NCBI RefSeq assembly: GCF_001434275.1
Contig: NZ_AZEZ01000092.1
Coordinates: forward strand, 457-64,456
Direction of reading: 5' to 3'
DNA: 64,000 bases
From: Companilactobacillus mindensis DSM 14500
Lineage (GTDB): Bacteria > Bacillota > Bacilli > Lactobacillales > Lactobacillaceae
Shown here piece after piece: positions 35,413-44,966 of the stretch (its first letter is position 1; each line of letters starts with the position of its first letter). A program made the translations under genes and the position numbers. Under the pieces are notes generated by a model. It was not told where the DNA came from. It did no database searches and saw only the letters and a program-made list of their open reading frames with translations.

Positions 35413-36651
35413 ATGACAGAAAACTTAGAAAAACAGACAAAAAGACTAGCCAATGGCTTACAAGTCAGCGTCGTACCAATGAGCGGCTTCAATCAAGTCT
35501 ATGGTTTGGCGATGGCAAACTTTGGCTCAGTCGATACCAAAACTGAAAAGGGAACTTTACCATCAGGGATAGCTCACTTCATCGAACATAAATTGTTTGC
35601 TAAACCAGGGTATGATGTCTCAGAAAAATTTGCAGAATACGGTGCTAACTCTAATGCTTATACAAGTTACACTAAGACGGCCTATCTCTTCCAAACTTTA
35701 GAAAATCCTTACGATAATTTGAGAATTCTATTGGATCTAGTGCAGAATCCTAATTTCACAGCTGAAAACGTTGCTTCCGAACGAGGCATCATTGATCAAG
35801 AGATCCAAATGTACTTAGATATGCCTGAATGGGTCTTAGAACAAAGAATTCTCGGACAGTTGTATCCTAATGACCCAATTGCTGAAGACATCGCAGGGTC
35901 GAGTAAATCGCTTCAAGAGATAAATCACGAGAATCTTTTAGAAACGTATCGCCAAAACTACCGTCCTGATAATATGGACCTTGTTCTAGTTGGTGACGTC
36001 GATTTTGAAAAAGTTGTAAGTATTGTTGAGAATTCTAATTTCCATACAGTTGAGAAACCGCTGAAAAAAGTTTTCAATCAATTTGCACCGATCGGAGCTG
36101 GTGGCTCTGAAGAGATGGATATCAGTCAAGCTCGTTCAGCGTACGGAATTCGAATCGATACTGATATGACAGGCTATGATCTCGTTAAGAAACAGTTCGA
36201 ATTGAATATGATCATGGAAACTCTGATTGGCGAATCGTCTACTAATTATCAAGAAATGAGTAAATTAAATTTGATTGATGATAGTTTTTCTTATAATGTT
36301 GTTGCAGAAAACAACTATTGTTTTATCATTATTAGTGGGTCAACTAATAATCCAAAACAATTTCAAGAATATTTACGTAATCATCTTTCTTATAAATCAT
36401 TGAAAAATGTCTTGACCGATGCTAAATTTGAACGAATCAAGCGCGATGCTATTGGCTCGTATCTGTTTGCTCAAAATTCACCTGAAGCAATTGCCAATCA
36501 GATGGCTGAATTGTATTTCTACGATGTCGACTATTTGCAGTTGATTCACATGATCGACTCGATCAAGCAAGATGACGTTTTAAATATTGCTCAGAAATTT
36601 TTAAAGGGTGATAATTGCACCTACTACAATCTTTTACCAAATAGGAAGTAA
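35413..36651 (+). CDS. ymfH: M16-family zinc peptidase YmfH
   Basis: 412 aa. The catalytic motif HFIEH (H55-x-x-E58-H59) is intact, with the downstream Glu in ERGIIDQEI completing the inverzincin site. ATG behind GGAGATTAGT. Starts one base after ymfF, and ymfI follows after 3 bases; a YmfF/YmfH heterodimer is likely. Confidence 0.9.
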   Translation: MTENLEKQTKRLANGLQVSVVPMSGFNQVYGLAMANFGSVDTKTEKGTLPSGIAHFIEHKLFAKPGYDVSEKFAEYGANSNAYTSYTKTAYLFQTLENPYDNLRILLDLVQNPNFTAENVASERGIIDQEIQMYLDMPEWVLEQRILGQLYPNDPIAEDIAGSSKSLQEINHENLLETYRQNYRPDNMDLVLVGDVDFEKVVSIVENSNFHTVEKPLKKVFNQFAPIGAGGSEEMDISQARSAYGIRIDTDMTGYDLVKKQFELNMIMETLIGESSTNYQEMSKLNLIDDSFSYNVVAENNYCFIIISGSTNNPKQFQEYLRNHLSYKSLKNVLTDAKFERIKRDAIGSYLFAQNSPEAIANQMAELYFYDVDYLQLIHMIDSIKQDDVLNIAQKFLKGDNCTYYNLLPNRK

Positions 36652-36654
36652 GAT

Positions 36655-37377
36655 ATGTATGCATTAGTTATGGGTAGTTCCGGCGATATCGGAACAAGTA
36701 CAGCCAAAAATCTAGCTGCCAAAGGATGGTCGCTTTACTTACATTACAATCGCAATCGGGATCGAATTGAAGAATTGCGTACGGAACTTGTAGAAAAATA
36801 TCCCAAACAAGACTTCATACCAATTAAATTTGATATGGAAAATGACAATGTGGAAGATTTGACCAAACAGATCTTTGCCTTGGATGCAATCGTCTTTGCA
36901 CAAGGGAATACTTATTATAAGTTGCTAGTCGATATTTCTGAAAAAGAAATCGATTCGTTGTGGAATATTCACGTTAAATTGCCGATTTTGATCTTGAAGC
37001 AATTACAAGATAAATTAGCCAATACGCATCACGGTCGAGTAGTCTTCATTGGTTCGATCTATGGCAAAATTGGTTCGGCAATGGAAGTGGTTTACAGTAC
37101 TGTCAAAGGGGCCATGTCTTCATTTGCAGACGCTTATGCTAAAGAAGTAGCTTCCTTAGGTATTTCGGTCAACGTCGTAGCTCCAGGAGCTGTGAATACC
37201 AAAATGAACACTCAAGAGTTCTCCAGTGAGGATCTCGAAAGTGTCCGTGACGAGATACCTGCTGACAGACTGGCAAATCCAGATGAGATAGCCGATTTAG
37301 TCAGTTATCTTGTTAATATCAAATCCAACTATTTGACCGGCCAAACGATTTATTTTGCTGGTGGATGGTTACTATAA
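36655..37377 (+). CDS. ymfI: SDR reductase YmfI (EF-P 5-aminopentanone reductase-like)
   Basis: 240 aa short-chain dehydrogenase. NAD(P)-binding GSSGDIG (8-14), and catalytic YSTVK with an upstream Ser (FIGSIYG). In B. subtilis YmfI reduces the 5-aminopentanone group on EF-P Lys32; position in the ymfFHI-M operon supports the same role. SD is weak (AGGAAG). Confidence 0.88.
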   Translation: MYALVMGSSGDIGTSTAKNLAAKGWSLYLHYNRNRDRIEELRTELVEKYPKQDFIPIKFDMENDNVEDLTKQIFALDAIVFAQGNTYYKLLVDISEKEIDSLWNIHVKLPILILKQLQDKLANTHHGRVVFIGSIYGKIGSAMEVVYSTVKGAMSSFADAYAKEVASLGISVNVVAPGAVNTKMNTQEFSSEDLESVRDEIPADRLANPDEIADLVSYLVNIKSNYLTGQTIYFAGGWLL

Positions 37378-37443
37378 GCTACGTTAGTAGTTGTATAAAA
37401 ATGTATGTTATACTTAGAAAAATTAGTTAATCGGTGGTAAATA

Positions 37444-38286
37444 ATGGACGAAATTGGCCAAAAGTTAAGAAATGCACGTATCAAAAAAGGATACACAATT
37501 GATGATTTACAACAAATCACAAAAATTCAAAAGAGATATTTAATTGCAATCGAAGAAGGTCAATTCGACCATCTTCCGGGCGATTTTTATGTTAGAGCCT
37601 TTATCAAGCAATATTCCGATGCTGTCGGTATCTCTAGCGATGAATTGTTGGAAGAGTATAAGGCAGAGATCCCTAATTCTCAACCAACACAAGAGTCAGC
37701 ACCTGAAGAAACTAAAACTCGGACCATTAAAGAAGAATCAAATTCATTCTTCTCCAATTTGGGTAACTATATTCCTCAAATTGTCGTTGGTATCGTAATT
37801 TTAGTTATTATCGGGGTAATTGCCTTTGGTATGGTTCACCGTAATCAAAGCGCTTCAAGCGTTACGATCCCTAAAGACAATACAACGCAAACAACCAAGA
37901 AATCAGCTACTAAGACTAAAAAGGCCGCTAAAAAAACGACTAAGAAGACAACTGAAGCAACTGGTGCCACAGTTAAAGAAAGCGATACAACTGGTACTTA
38001 CACCGTTACAAACGTTCCTTCAGATGGTCTAAAAGTCGAAGTCGCTGGTAAGGGTGGTCAAGCTTGGATTCAATTTAGCGAAGGCGACAACACTACTTGG
38101 CAACAAGCTTTGGCGTCTGGTGAAAAGAAGTCAACAACTGTACCAAGCGATACAACAACCTTTACGGTTCAAACTGGTAATGTTAACAACACAACCATCA
38201 CGATCGACGGTAAAGCAGTTGACTTATCAAAATCACAAAGCGGCGATACAATCGTCAAGACTTTGACATTTAATATTGAAAAATAA
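37444..38286 (+). CDS. ymfM: RodZ/YmfM-like HTH membrane protein
   Basis: 280 aa. N-terminal HTH_25 cro/C1-like domain (about 5-70), an acidic linker, one membrane segment (about 108-130, IVVGIVILVIIGVIAFGMV), a Lys/Thr-rich outside spacer (about 140-185), and a C-terminal DUF4115 beta domain (190-280). RodZ links MreB to cell shape. Followed by pgsA as in B. subtilis. Confidence 0.9.
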   Translation: MDEIGQKLRNARIKKGYTIDDLQQITKIQKRYLIAIEEGQFDHLPGDFYVRAFIKQYSDAVGISSDELLEEYKAEIPNSQPTQESAPEETKTRTIKEESNSFFSNLGNYIPQIVVGIVILVIIGVIAFGMVHRNQSASSVTIPKDNTTQTTKKSATKTKKAAKKTTKKTTEATGATVKESDTTGTYTVTNVPSDGLKVEVAGKGGQAWIQFSEGDNTTWQQALASGEKKSTTVPSDTTTFTVQTGNVNNTTITIDGKAVDLSKSQSGDTIVKTLTFNIEK

Positions 38287-38362
38287 CATAATGGTGTCTA
38301 ATCTTTTAAAGGTAGGCACCATTATTTTGTTAAATTAATTATTTATTTTGGAGGATATTTTA

Positions 38363-38947
38363 ATGGTTTGGAATGTACCGAACAAATTAACCATGTTTCG
38401 TATTATCTTGATTCCTGTATTTATTATTTTATTGGCATTTAATTGGAGTGGCTTAGGCGATATTTATGTTGCTAACGACTTGATCCCAATGAATCATGTT
38501 TTGGCAACCGTCGTCTTCATCATTGCTTCGTTGACAGATTTACTTGATGGTAAAATTGCCCGCAAATATCATCTAGTGTCTAACTTTGGTAAATTTGCTG
38601 ACACGTTGGCTGACAAAATGCTCGTTATGACGGCCTTCATTTTTCTCGTTAGTTTCAAAATGGCCCCAGCATGGGTCGTTGCTATTATCGTTTGTCGTGA
38701 GTTAGCAGTTACTGGATTGAGAACGATCGTCTTGGAATTTGGTGGTAAAGTTATGGCTGCCCAAATGCCTGGTAAAATCAAAACTACTACTCAGATGTTG
38801 GCCATTATTTTCTTGTTGATGCACAATATTTTCTTCTCTGCTATTGGTATTCCTATTGGTGAGATCTTCTTGTACATTTGTTTGATCTTCACAATTTACT
38901 CTGGTGCAGATTACTTTATTCAAAGTAGAGATGTTTTTAAATCATAA
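38363..38947 (+). CDS. pgsA: CDP-diacylglycerol-glycerol-3-phosphate 3-phosphatidyltransferase
   Basis: 194 aa membrane enzyme making phosphatidylglycerol phosphate. The CDP-alcohol phosphatidyltransferase motif DGxxAR...G...D...D is seen as TDLLDGKIARKYHLVSNFGK then ADTLADK. ATG behind GGAGGA. Ends just before the candidate com box of cinA. Confidence 0.95.
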   Translation: MVWNVPNKLTMFRIILIPVFIILLAFNWSGLGDIYVANDLIPMNHVLATVVFIIASLTDLLDGKIARKYHLVSNFGKFADTLADKMLVMTAFIFLVSFKMAPAWVVAIIVCRELAVTGLRTIVLEFGGKVMAAQMPGKIKTTTQMLAIIFLLMHNIFFSAIGIPIGEIFLYICLIFTIYSGADYFIQSRDVFKS

Positions 38948-38948
38948 A

Positions 38949-38960
38949 TACGTATTTTGA
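38949..38960 (+). promoter_or_regulatory. Candidate com box of cinA
   Basis: TACGTATTTTGA, 21 bases before the cinA ATG (from the C). Shared with coiA and comFA upstream regions. Confidence 0.5.
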
Positions 38961-38971
38961 AAGGTAGAGCA

Positions 38972-39514
38972 ATGAAAGAGAAAGTAGCTGAAATTTTTAA
39001 AATAGTCGAACAAGCTGATTTTGAAAAAGGTTGGCCTAATGAATTTGTCGATTATCCACTTCAAATAGTAAATTATTTGAAAAAAGATCAGTTGAAGATC
39101 ACTGCGGCTGAAAGTTTGACGGCAGGGATGTTTCAGTCGACGATTGCCCAAGTTCCCGGTGCCTCGAATGTTTTTGACGGTGGCTTTGTTACTTATGCTG
39201 ACGAAGTTAAGGTCCAACTATTAGGTATGGATCCTCAATTGATAAAACAATTCACAGTCGTCAGTGCACCAGTCGCTCAGTCAATGGCCAAATTGTCAGC
39301 TCAAAAACTTTCAGCTGATATCGGAGTCGGTTTTACTGGTGTCGCTGGTCCAGATCCACTGGAGGGAAACCCTGTTGGAACAGTCTTCATTGGCACAGCT
39401 AACCGTAAGAACAACCAGGAGATCGTCAAAGAATTTCACTTTACAGGTTCACGTCAAGCTATCCGAAATAAATCAGTGCTTTGTGGATTTGCTCTTGTTC
39501 AAGAAATAATATAA
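38972..39514 (+). CDS. cinA: CinA C-terminal domain protein (nicotinamide-nucleotide amidase-like)
   Basis: 180 aa, only the PncC/CinA_C half: TAAESLTAGM, GGFVTYAD, GFTGVAGPDP. The usual 410-aa CinA has an N-terminal MoCF_biosynth domain that is missing here. The first 40 aa are extra. PncC recycles NMN; full-length CinA in streptococci is competence-induced and binds RecA. Between pgsA and recA as in other Firmicutes. ATG behind AAAGG. Confidence 0.88.
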   Translation: MKEKVAEIFKIVEQADFEKGWPNEFVDYPLQIVNYLKKDQLKITAAESLTAGMFQSTIAQVPGASNVFDGGFVTYADEVKVQLLGMDPQLIKQFTVVSAPVAQSMAKLSAQKLSADIGVGFTGVAGPDPLEGNPVGTVFIGTANRKNNQEIVKEFHFTGSRQAIRNKSVLCGFALVQEII

Positions 39515-39539
39515 CGAACAAACATTTGTTCGCTTTTTT
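39515..39539 (+). terminator. cinA terminator
   Basis: CGAACAAA-CA-TTTGTTCG followed by C and six T; it separates cinA from recA. Confidence 0.85.
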
Positions 39540-39602
39540 CTTGCTTTTTTGGTAAATTACTAATAATATATCTAGTGATGAATGCATTAGGAGGAAAGCA
39601 AT

Positions 39603-40721
39603 TTGGCTAAAGATGAACGACAAAAGGCTTTGGATGTAGCCTTAAAAAAGATTGAAAAGGACTTTGGTAAGGGTGCCATTATGAGAATGGGCGATGATCT
39701 CAACACCCAAATTTCAACCGTATCTACTGGTTCATTAGCTCTCGACAACGCTTTGGGCGTCGGTGGCTTTCCACGTGGAAGAATCGTTGAAATTTATGGA
39801 CCTGAATCATCTGGTAAAACTACTGTAGCTTTACATGCTGTTGCTGAAGTTCAAAAAGAAGGCGGTACGGCTGCATATATCGATGCCGAAAATGCCATGG
39901 ATCCTGCATATGCCACAGCCTTAGGTGTAAATATTGACGACTTGCTGTTATCACAGCCTGATACTGGTGAACAAGGTCTAGAAATTGCTGATGCCTTGGT
40001 ATCTAGTGGTGCGGTCGACATCGTTGTTGTCGATTCTGTTGCTGCCTTAGTACCACGTGCCGAAATCGAAGGCGAAATGGGCGATGCTCACGTTGGTTTG
40101 CAAGCCCGATTGATGTCACAAGCTTTACGTAAGCTTTCTGGCTCGATCAACAAGACTAAGACGATTGCTTTGTTTATTAATCAAATTCGTGAAAAAGTTG
40201 GTATCATGTTTGGTAACCCTGAAACAACTCCTGGTGGCCGTGCTTTGAAGTTCTATTCAACGATCAGACTTGAAGTACGTCGTGCTGAACAGATCAAAGA
40301 CGGTTCTGACGTTATCGGTAACCGTACTAAGATCAAAGTTGTTAAGAACAAAGTTGCTCCACCATTTAAGGTTGCTTTGGTTGATATCATGTATGGTCAT
40401 GGCATTTCACAAACTGGTGAATTAGTTGATATGGCAGTCGAAAAGGACATTATCGACAAGTCTGGTTCATGGTACTCATATGGCGATGAACGAATCGGTC
40501 AAGGTCGTGAGAACGCTAAGGCATACTTAGCTGCAAATCCTGACAAAATGGCTGAGATCAGACAAAAAGTCCGTGACGCTTACGGAATGGATGGCAAGCC
40601 TGAAGAGGATCAGACAGATGATTCTGCAACTGACCAAAAAGACAAATCCGAAAAAACAGACAAAAAAGATGATGGAAGTATCGATTTAATTCCTGATTCA
40701 GACGAAAAAGAGACTAAATAG
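39603..40721 (+). CDS. recA: Recombinase RecA
   Basis: 372 aa. Strand exchange and LexA/UmuD coprotease. Walker [10 protein letters not shown], Walker [11 protein letters not shown], the L2 region with NQIREKVG. The C-terminal tail is acidic ([12 protein letters not shown]...). TTG start directly behind AGGAGG. No clear LexA box nearby. Own promoter and terminator. Confidence 0.98.
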   Translation: MAKDERQKALDVALKKIEKDFGKGAIMRMGDDLNTQISTVSTGSLALDNALGVGGFPRGRIVEIYGPESSGKTTVALHAVAEVQKEGGTAAYIDAENAMDPAYATALGVNIDDLLLSQPDTGEQGLEIADALVSSGAVDIVVVDSVAALVPRAEIEGEMGDAHVGLQARLMSQALRKLSGSINKTKTIALFINQIREKVGIMFGNPETTPGGRALKFYSTIRLEVRRAEQIKDGSDVIGNRTKIKVVKNKVAPPFKVALVDIMYGHGISQTGELVDMAVEKDIIDKSGSWYSYGDERIGQGRENAKAYLAANPDKMAEIRQKVRDAYGMDGKPEEDQTDDSATDQKDKSEKTDKKDDGSIDLIPDSDEKETK

Positions 40722-40733
40722 GTCTCTTTTTTT
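40706..40733 (+). terminator. recA terminator
   Basis: AAAGAGAC-TAAATAG-GTCTCTTT with a T run; it overlaps the stop codon. Confidence 0.85.
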
Positions 40734-40852
40734 CTTTTTAGTTGGTTGACAGGGCGTATTTATTCTATAATATTAAGTTGTATGTAAATAACCTGTAACA
40801 TATGAATTTTTTACAAACAAACTTTTTAAAAAGCAAATATGGAGGTGATGGC

Positions 40853-42418
40853 ATGTATCCTGCTATCATAACCTTCTCTTTCGCTCTAGTAACATTAATC
40901 GTAGGTATCCTCTTCGGATATGCTCTCTGTAAGGATGCTTATGAGAAAAAACTTTCACAAGCTAAACAAACTGCTGAAGATATTGTTTCAGACGCTAAAA
41001 AGGCCGCTAAATCCTTGAAAAAGGAAACACTACTTGAGGCTAAAGATGAGGTTCATCGTTATCGTGAAAAACAAGAGGATGAATTAAAGGAACGTCGTAA
41101 AGATATCCAGAAACAAGAAAATCGAGTTCTCGAACGACAAGATATTTTGGATAAAAAGGACCAATCGCTTGAAAAACGTGAGGAAAATATCGAAAATAAC
41201 GAGAACAACATTTCGGCACAACAACATAAACTTGATGAAAAGAATAAACAATTGACTGATACTCTTAATGAACAGCAAGCGGAGCTGGTAAGAGTAAGTA
41301 ACTTAACTCGTGAACAAGGTAGAAAGATCATTCTTGATAAATTGAACGGGGAATTAGTTCATGAACGTGCCAAGATGATCAAAGAAAGTGACGAACAAGC
41401 TAGACAAAGTGCCGAAAAAGATGCTAAAGCTTTGATTGTTGCAGCTATTCAAAGAAGTGCAGCTGATACTGTTTCAGAATCAACTGTCACAACTGTTACT
41501 TTACCTAATGAAGACATGAAAGGTCGTATCATTGGTCGTGAGGGTAGAAATATTCGTACGATTGAAGCGCTTACAGGCGTTGATTTGATTATTGATGATA
41601 CACCAGAAGCGGTCGCTTTGAGTGCTTATGATCCAGTCAGAAGAGAAATCGCTCGGATGGCTTTGGAGAAATTAATTGAGGATGGTCGTATCCATCCAGC
41701 ACGTATTGAAGAGATGGTTGATAAGGCCAGAAAAGAAATGGACGATCATATTCGTGAAGTCGGCGAACAGACTGTCTATAGCTTAGGCATCAGTTCGATG
41801 AATCCTGATTTGATCAAGATCATTGGACGCATGGAATATCGTACGAGTTACGGTCAAAATGTTTTAGATCACTCGATTGAAGTAGCTAAATTATCCGCAG
41901 TAATGGCTTCTGAGATGGGTGAAAATGTTATGTTAGCAAAACGAGCAGGTTTATTGCACGATATCGGTAAAGCTATCGATCGTGAAGTTGACGGATCACA
42001 CGTAGAAATAGGTGTTGATATCGCCACTAAGTATAAAGAACCAGAAGTAGTCATTAACACGATTGCTTCACATCATGGGGATGTAGAACCAACATCATTA
42101 ATTGCTACAATCGTTGCTGCAGCGGATGCAATTTCAGCATCACGTCCAGGCGCTAGATCAGAGTCAATGGAGAATTATATCCATCGTCTTGAAAAGCTAG
42201 AAGAGATTGCCAACAAGCATGAGGGTGTTGATCATTGTTATGCAATTCAAGCAGGGCACGAAATTCGTGTCATGGTTAAGCCAGAAGAGGTCTCTGACGA
42301 TCAAGCTGCAATTTTGGCTCGTGATATCAAAGGCGAGATCGAAGAGAATCTTGAATATCCTGGTCATATTAAAGTCACGGTGGTTCGTGAAATTAGAAAA
42401 GTTGAATTAGCAAAATAA
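40853..42418 (+). CDS. rny: Ribonuclease Y
   Basis: 521 aa membrane-anchored endonuclease that starts mRNA decay. One N-terminal membrane segment (about 5-22), a coiled coil (about 30-190, very Glu/Lys/Gln-rich), a KH domain ([15 protein letters not shown]), and an HD domain ([10 protein letters not shown]). ATG at 40853 behind GGAGGTGATG; the upstream frame opening at 40802 is less likely. A TTGACA (40746) lies upstream. Confidence 0.97.
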   Translation: MYPAIITFSFALVTLIVGILFGYALCKDAYEKKLSQAKQTAEDIVSDAKKAAKSLKKETLLEAKDEVHRYREKQEDELKERRKDIQKQENRVLERQDILDKKDQSLEKREENIENNENNISAQQHKLDEKNKQLTDTLNEQQAELVRVSNLTREQGRKIILDKLNGELVHERAKMIKESDEQARQSAEKDAKALIVAAIQRSAADTVSESTVTTVTLPNEDMKGRIIGREGRNIRTIEALTGVDLIIDDTPEAVALSAYDPVRREIARMALEKLIEDGRIHPARIEEMVDKARKEMDDHIREVGEQTVYSLGISSMNPDLIKIIGRMEYRTSYGQNVLDHSIEVAKLSAVMASEMGENVMLAKRAGLLHDIGKAIDREVDGSHVEIGVDIATKYKEPEVVINTIASHHGDVEPTSLIATIVAAADAISASRPGARSESMENYIHRLEKLEEIANKHEGVDHCYAIQAGHEIRVMVKPEEVSDDQAAILARDIKGEIEENLEYPGHIKVTVVREIRKVELAK

Positions 42419-42427
42419 TAATTATTG

Positions 42428-42457
42428 AGGGGTGCGTCTATGGATGCACTCTTTTTT
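42428..42457 (+). terminator. rny terminator
   Basis: GGGTGCGTC-TATG-GATGCACTC with G-U pairs, then six T. Confidence 0.8.
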
Positions 42458-42466
42458 AATTTCTTT

Positions 42467-42494
42467 TTGGAATGGCCACTTATTATTGTATAAT
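42467..42494 (+). promoter_or_regulatory. tagO promoter
   Basis: TTGGAA, 16-base spacer, TATAAT. Confidence 0.6.
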
Positions 42495-42526
42495 TATTCT
42501 ATTAATGGAAAGTGAGTTTTTCTAAA

Positions 42527-43621
42527 ATGTCGGGTATGTTTAGTGTAATAGTAAAATTATTTTTAACGATGATCTTGTCGGCTGCAGTGACTCCTTTTGT
42601 AGTGAAGTTAGCTTATATTCTCGGGGCGGTTGATAAACCCAATGCTCGACGGGTTAATGTTAAGCCGATGCCTACAATGGGTGGATTGGCCATTTTTTTA
42701 GCGTTTAATTTCTCAACGTTTGTGTTATTACGTGAACAATTCCCTACACATGAGTTATTCAGTGTGTTCTTAGCGGAATGTATTATCATTCTTACTGGTA
42801 TTATTGATGATATTCGAGAATTATCGCCCAAATCCAAATTAGCTGGTATTTTGGCAGCTGCTTTGGTTGTTTACTTTTTGGCAGGAATCAGAATGAATGA
42901 AGTCACCTTGCCTTTTATTGGTTCATTTCATTTGGGCTGGTGGAGTTTGCCGATCACGATCATTTGGATCATTGCCATTACTAACGCGGTCAACTTGATC
43001 GATGGGTTGGATGGCTTGGCAACCGGTGTTTCGATCATTGCCTTATTTACCATGGGAGTCATGGCCTACTTCTTCTTGAACATGACTAACGTTTACGTTA
43101 CTATCTGGATCTTTACATTGGTAGCGGCTTTGATTGGTTTCTTGCCACATAACTTCCATCCGGCCAGTATATTCTTAGGGGATACCGGATCACTGTTCAT
43201 CGGGTTTATGATGGCGGTTTTCTCATTGAAAGGTTTGAAAAACGTTACTTTTATTACTATGATCATGCCAGTTGTGATTATGGGTGTGCCAATTACTGAT
43301 ACTGTCTATGCGATTTTGCGTCGACTTTTGAACAAAAAGCCAATCATGCAAGCAGATAAGCATCACTTGCACCACAGATTGATGCAACTTGGCTTATCGC
43401 ATCGACAAACAGTTTTGGTTATTTATGGATTGTCATTGGTCTTCGCTTTTATCGCCATGCTCTATCCACTGTCAACTCTTTGGGGCAGCATGTTGTTGAC
43501 GATTGGCGTATTGATCGGTTTGGAACTCTTTATCGAATCGATCGGTTTGTTAGGTGATGATCGCCAGCCACTACTCAAAGCAATTCAAAAATTCGTTAAA
43601 CGATTAGAAAAGAAAGATTAG
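42527..43621 (+). CDS. tagO: Undecaprenyl-phosphate GlcNAc-1-phosphate transferase (TagO/WecA)
   Basis: 364 aa, about eleven membrane segments; starts wall teichoic acid or polysaccharide synthesis by moving GlcNAc-1-P to undecaprenyl phosphate. Motifs: GIIDDIRE (Asp pair), NAVNLIDGLDGLATG, and FLGDTGS. The His-rich HHLHHRL loop near 285 is typical. Two starts are possible: GTG at 42512 (site too close) or ATG at 42527 (GTGAG 10 bases upstream); I prefer the second. Confidence 0.93.
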   Translation: MSGMFSVIVKLFLTMILSAAVTPFVVKLAYILGAVDKPNARRVNVKPMPTMGGLAIFLAFNFSTFVLLREQFPTHELFSVFLAECIIILTGIIDDIRELSPKSKLAGILAAALVVYFLAGIRMNEVTLPFIGSFHLGWWSLPITIIWIIAITNAVNLIDGLDGLATGVSIIALFTMGVMAYFFLNMTNVYVTIWIFTLVAALIGFLPHNFHPASIFLGDTGSLFIGFMMAVFSLKGLKNVTFITMIMPVVIMGVPITDTVYAILRRLLNKKPIMQADKHHLHHRLMQLGLSHRQTVLVIYGLSLVFAFIAMLYPLSTLWGSMLLTIGVLIGLELFIESIGLLGDDRQPLLKAIQKFVKRLEKKD

Positions 43622-43624
43622 AAG

Positions 43625-43652
43625 CAGACGCCGTTATGACGCCTGTTTTTTT
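43625..43652 (+). terminator. Probable tagO terminator
   Basis: An imperfect CAGACGCC/GACGCCTG hairpin followed by seven T. Confidence 0.5.
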
Positions 43653-43763
43653 GTCTCTAGAGTCGATTCCACAATACCTAGACAAAGAATCTCTTGAGCT
43701 CTTTGGTTCGTAGGTAGTATAAAATAAGCAACCCCTTTTAAATTAAATCCAAGGAGCAACAAG

Positions 43764-44537
43764 ATGGAACTGAGTGAACAATTAAAGAAGTATCGTAAAC
43801 AAGAACGTTTGACGCAAAAAGAATTAGCAATGAAATTAAATGTCTCTGATAAAACTATTTCGAGTTGGGAGACGGGACGGACTTATCCGGATATTTCGTT
43901 ATTATTGAATCTCAGTTCTGTTTTGAAAGTTTCCTTAGATGAATTTTTAAGAGGAGATATCAAAACGGTGGAAAAAATTGACAAAGATTTGAAGTTGAAG
44001 AAAGTTTACAAGTATTGGTTGATAGCGCTACTAATAGTGTTAGTGGCTATCGGTGGGAGCACGGTATTTTTGCATACGTATCAATATCGTAATGATTTGG
44101 TAGACCGCTTCAATCCGTTGTTGCCAACCAAAATAGGCTATGCTGCCTTGCCAACTGAAAAAACGGCGGTGGCAGCAGATTATACGACGATAAAAGCCGA
44201 TAATAAAGGTAAAGCAACCAAGTTATTGGGATCACCATTTAAACATATGGTGGTTACCGACGATGCTTGGGGTAATTCACATTTTTTGAGTTTTTATGGG
44301 GGACTGCCACCAGAAGATAAACCGTATGCGATGGTCGAACATAAAGGTGGCTATGTTTCCCGCATCAACTTTGTTTCTTGGGAGACCATTCCAAAGTCGA
44401 TCCGAAATAATATGTTTAAAAATTATTCTGATTATCGAGGAATGTATCAGGATACTGCTGAAGCCAATAAAAAATTAAAGGGCAGTTATCATCCTGATAT
44501 CAGAGATGGTTTCATGATGCGAACTGGCAAATATTAA
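43764..44537 (+). CDS. XRE-family regulator with membrane segment
   Basis: 257 aa. N-terminal HTH_3 (about 6-60, LTQKELAMKLNVSDKTISSWETG), a membrane segment (about 90-108, YWLIALLIVLVAIGGSTVFL), and an outside C-terminal domain of about 150 aa of no family I recognise (contains GYAALPTEK and WGNSHFLSFYGG). A membrane-tied one-component regulator is inferred. AAGGAG precedes the ATG. Its terminator is the left arm of a large inverted repeat. Confidence 0.75.
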   Translation: MELSEQLKKYRKQERLTQKELAMKLNVSDKTISSWETGRTYPDISLLLNLSSVLKVSLDEFLRGDIKTVEKIDKDLKLKKVYKYWLIALLIVLVAIGGSTVFLHTYQYRNDLVDRFNPLLPTKIGYAALPTEKTAVAADYTTIKADNKGKATKLLGSPFKHMVVTDDAWGNSHFLSFYGGLPPEDKPYAMVEHKGGYVSRINFVSWETIPKSIRNNMFKNYSDYRGMYQDTAEANKKLKGSYHPDIRDGFMMRTGKY

Positions 44538-44552
44538 TAATTAGGGTAATAA

Positions 44553-44602
44553 AAAATAGCAATCAGAAATCCAATCTTTGGGTTCTTTTTTCAAGTTTGG
44601 TT
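44553..44602. repeat. Left arm of about 50-bp inverted repeat
   Basis: AAAATAGCAATCAGAAA (44553-44569) and TTTTTCAAGTTTGGTT (44587-44602) recur exactly, inverted, at 44950-44966 and 44914-44929. Between them lies a terminator hairpin in each arm. Confidence 0.8.
44568..44591 (+). terminator. XRE gene terminator
   Basis: AATCCAA-TCT-TTGGGTT then C and six T. Confidence 0.65.
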
Positions 44603-44611
44603 GTTCACTGC

Positions 44612-44775
44612 CGTCTTCCATGAAATCCCGGCGGATTGCTGGAACGCTGTGAGAGCAACTTAGAGCCAATTATGGTTCAAATTGTCTCCAAGCTTGTCTG
44701 TCTCTAACCTGGCAAGGTACGCCAGCCAAGAGACTACCACGGCTGAGCATCCGCCGGGATTCCATTCCAGACTAA
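44612..44775. repeat. Structured dispersed repeat, copy 2 (candidate structured RNA)
   Basis: Partner of 160-330. The outer stem pairs 44620-44639 with 44747-44765 (GC-richer: ATCCCGGCGG against CCGCCGGGAT) with one bulged T. The CTGGC/GCCAG hairpin and GTCTCT/AGAGAC stem are kept although the loop differs. The core GCTGGAACGCTGTGAGAGC is identical in both copies. Sits between two convergent genes, inside the inverted repeat 44553-44966. Confidence 0.7.
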
Positions 44776-44858
44776 ACGGTTTTTTATTTGTTTTACATTA
44801 GTAGTATTAAAACTTTAAATCTAATGATTCGATATTTTATTTAAAACAATACTAAAAT

Positions 44859-44887
44859 AGGTCATCCAGCTGATTTTTGGATGACCT
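44859..44887. terminator. GGTCATCC/GGATGACC hairpin following repeat copy 2
   Basis: A perfect 10-bp stem AGGTCATCCA/TGGATGACCT, the same relative place as 376-401 after copy 1. No long T run, so a terminator role is uncertain. Confidence 0.45.
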
Positions 44888-44913
44888 ATTAATGTATCTA
44901 AATAATTGTATAT

Positions 44914-44966
44914 AACCAAACTTGAAAAAGAGCCATTTTGAAGTTGGCTTTTCTGATTGCTATTTT
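44914..44966. repeat. Right arm of about 50-bp inverted repeat
   Basis: Inverted partner of 44553-44602; its last bases overlap the yigZ stop codon. Confidence 0.8.
44925..44949 (-). terminator. yigZ terminator
   Basis: On the minus strand AGCCA-ACTTCAAAA-TGGCT followed by C and five T. Confidence 0.6.

Noticed and set aside
37544..38266. Second-frame ORFs inside ymfM
   Set aside because: Shadows of the Lys/Thr-rich spacer; no ribosome binding sites.
39515..39532. CGAACAAA...TTTGTTCG as a LexA (SOS) box for recA
   Set aside because: The half sites CGAAC and GTTCG are 8 bases apart, not 4, and a T run follows, so it is best read as the cinA terminator.
40746..40771. TTGACA/TATAAT as a normal promoter for rny
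   Set aside because: The spacing is only 14 bases to TATAAT; a promoter is likely here, but I could not fix its -10 box.
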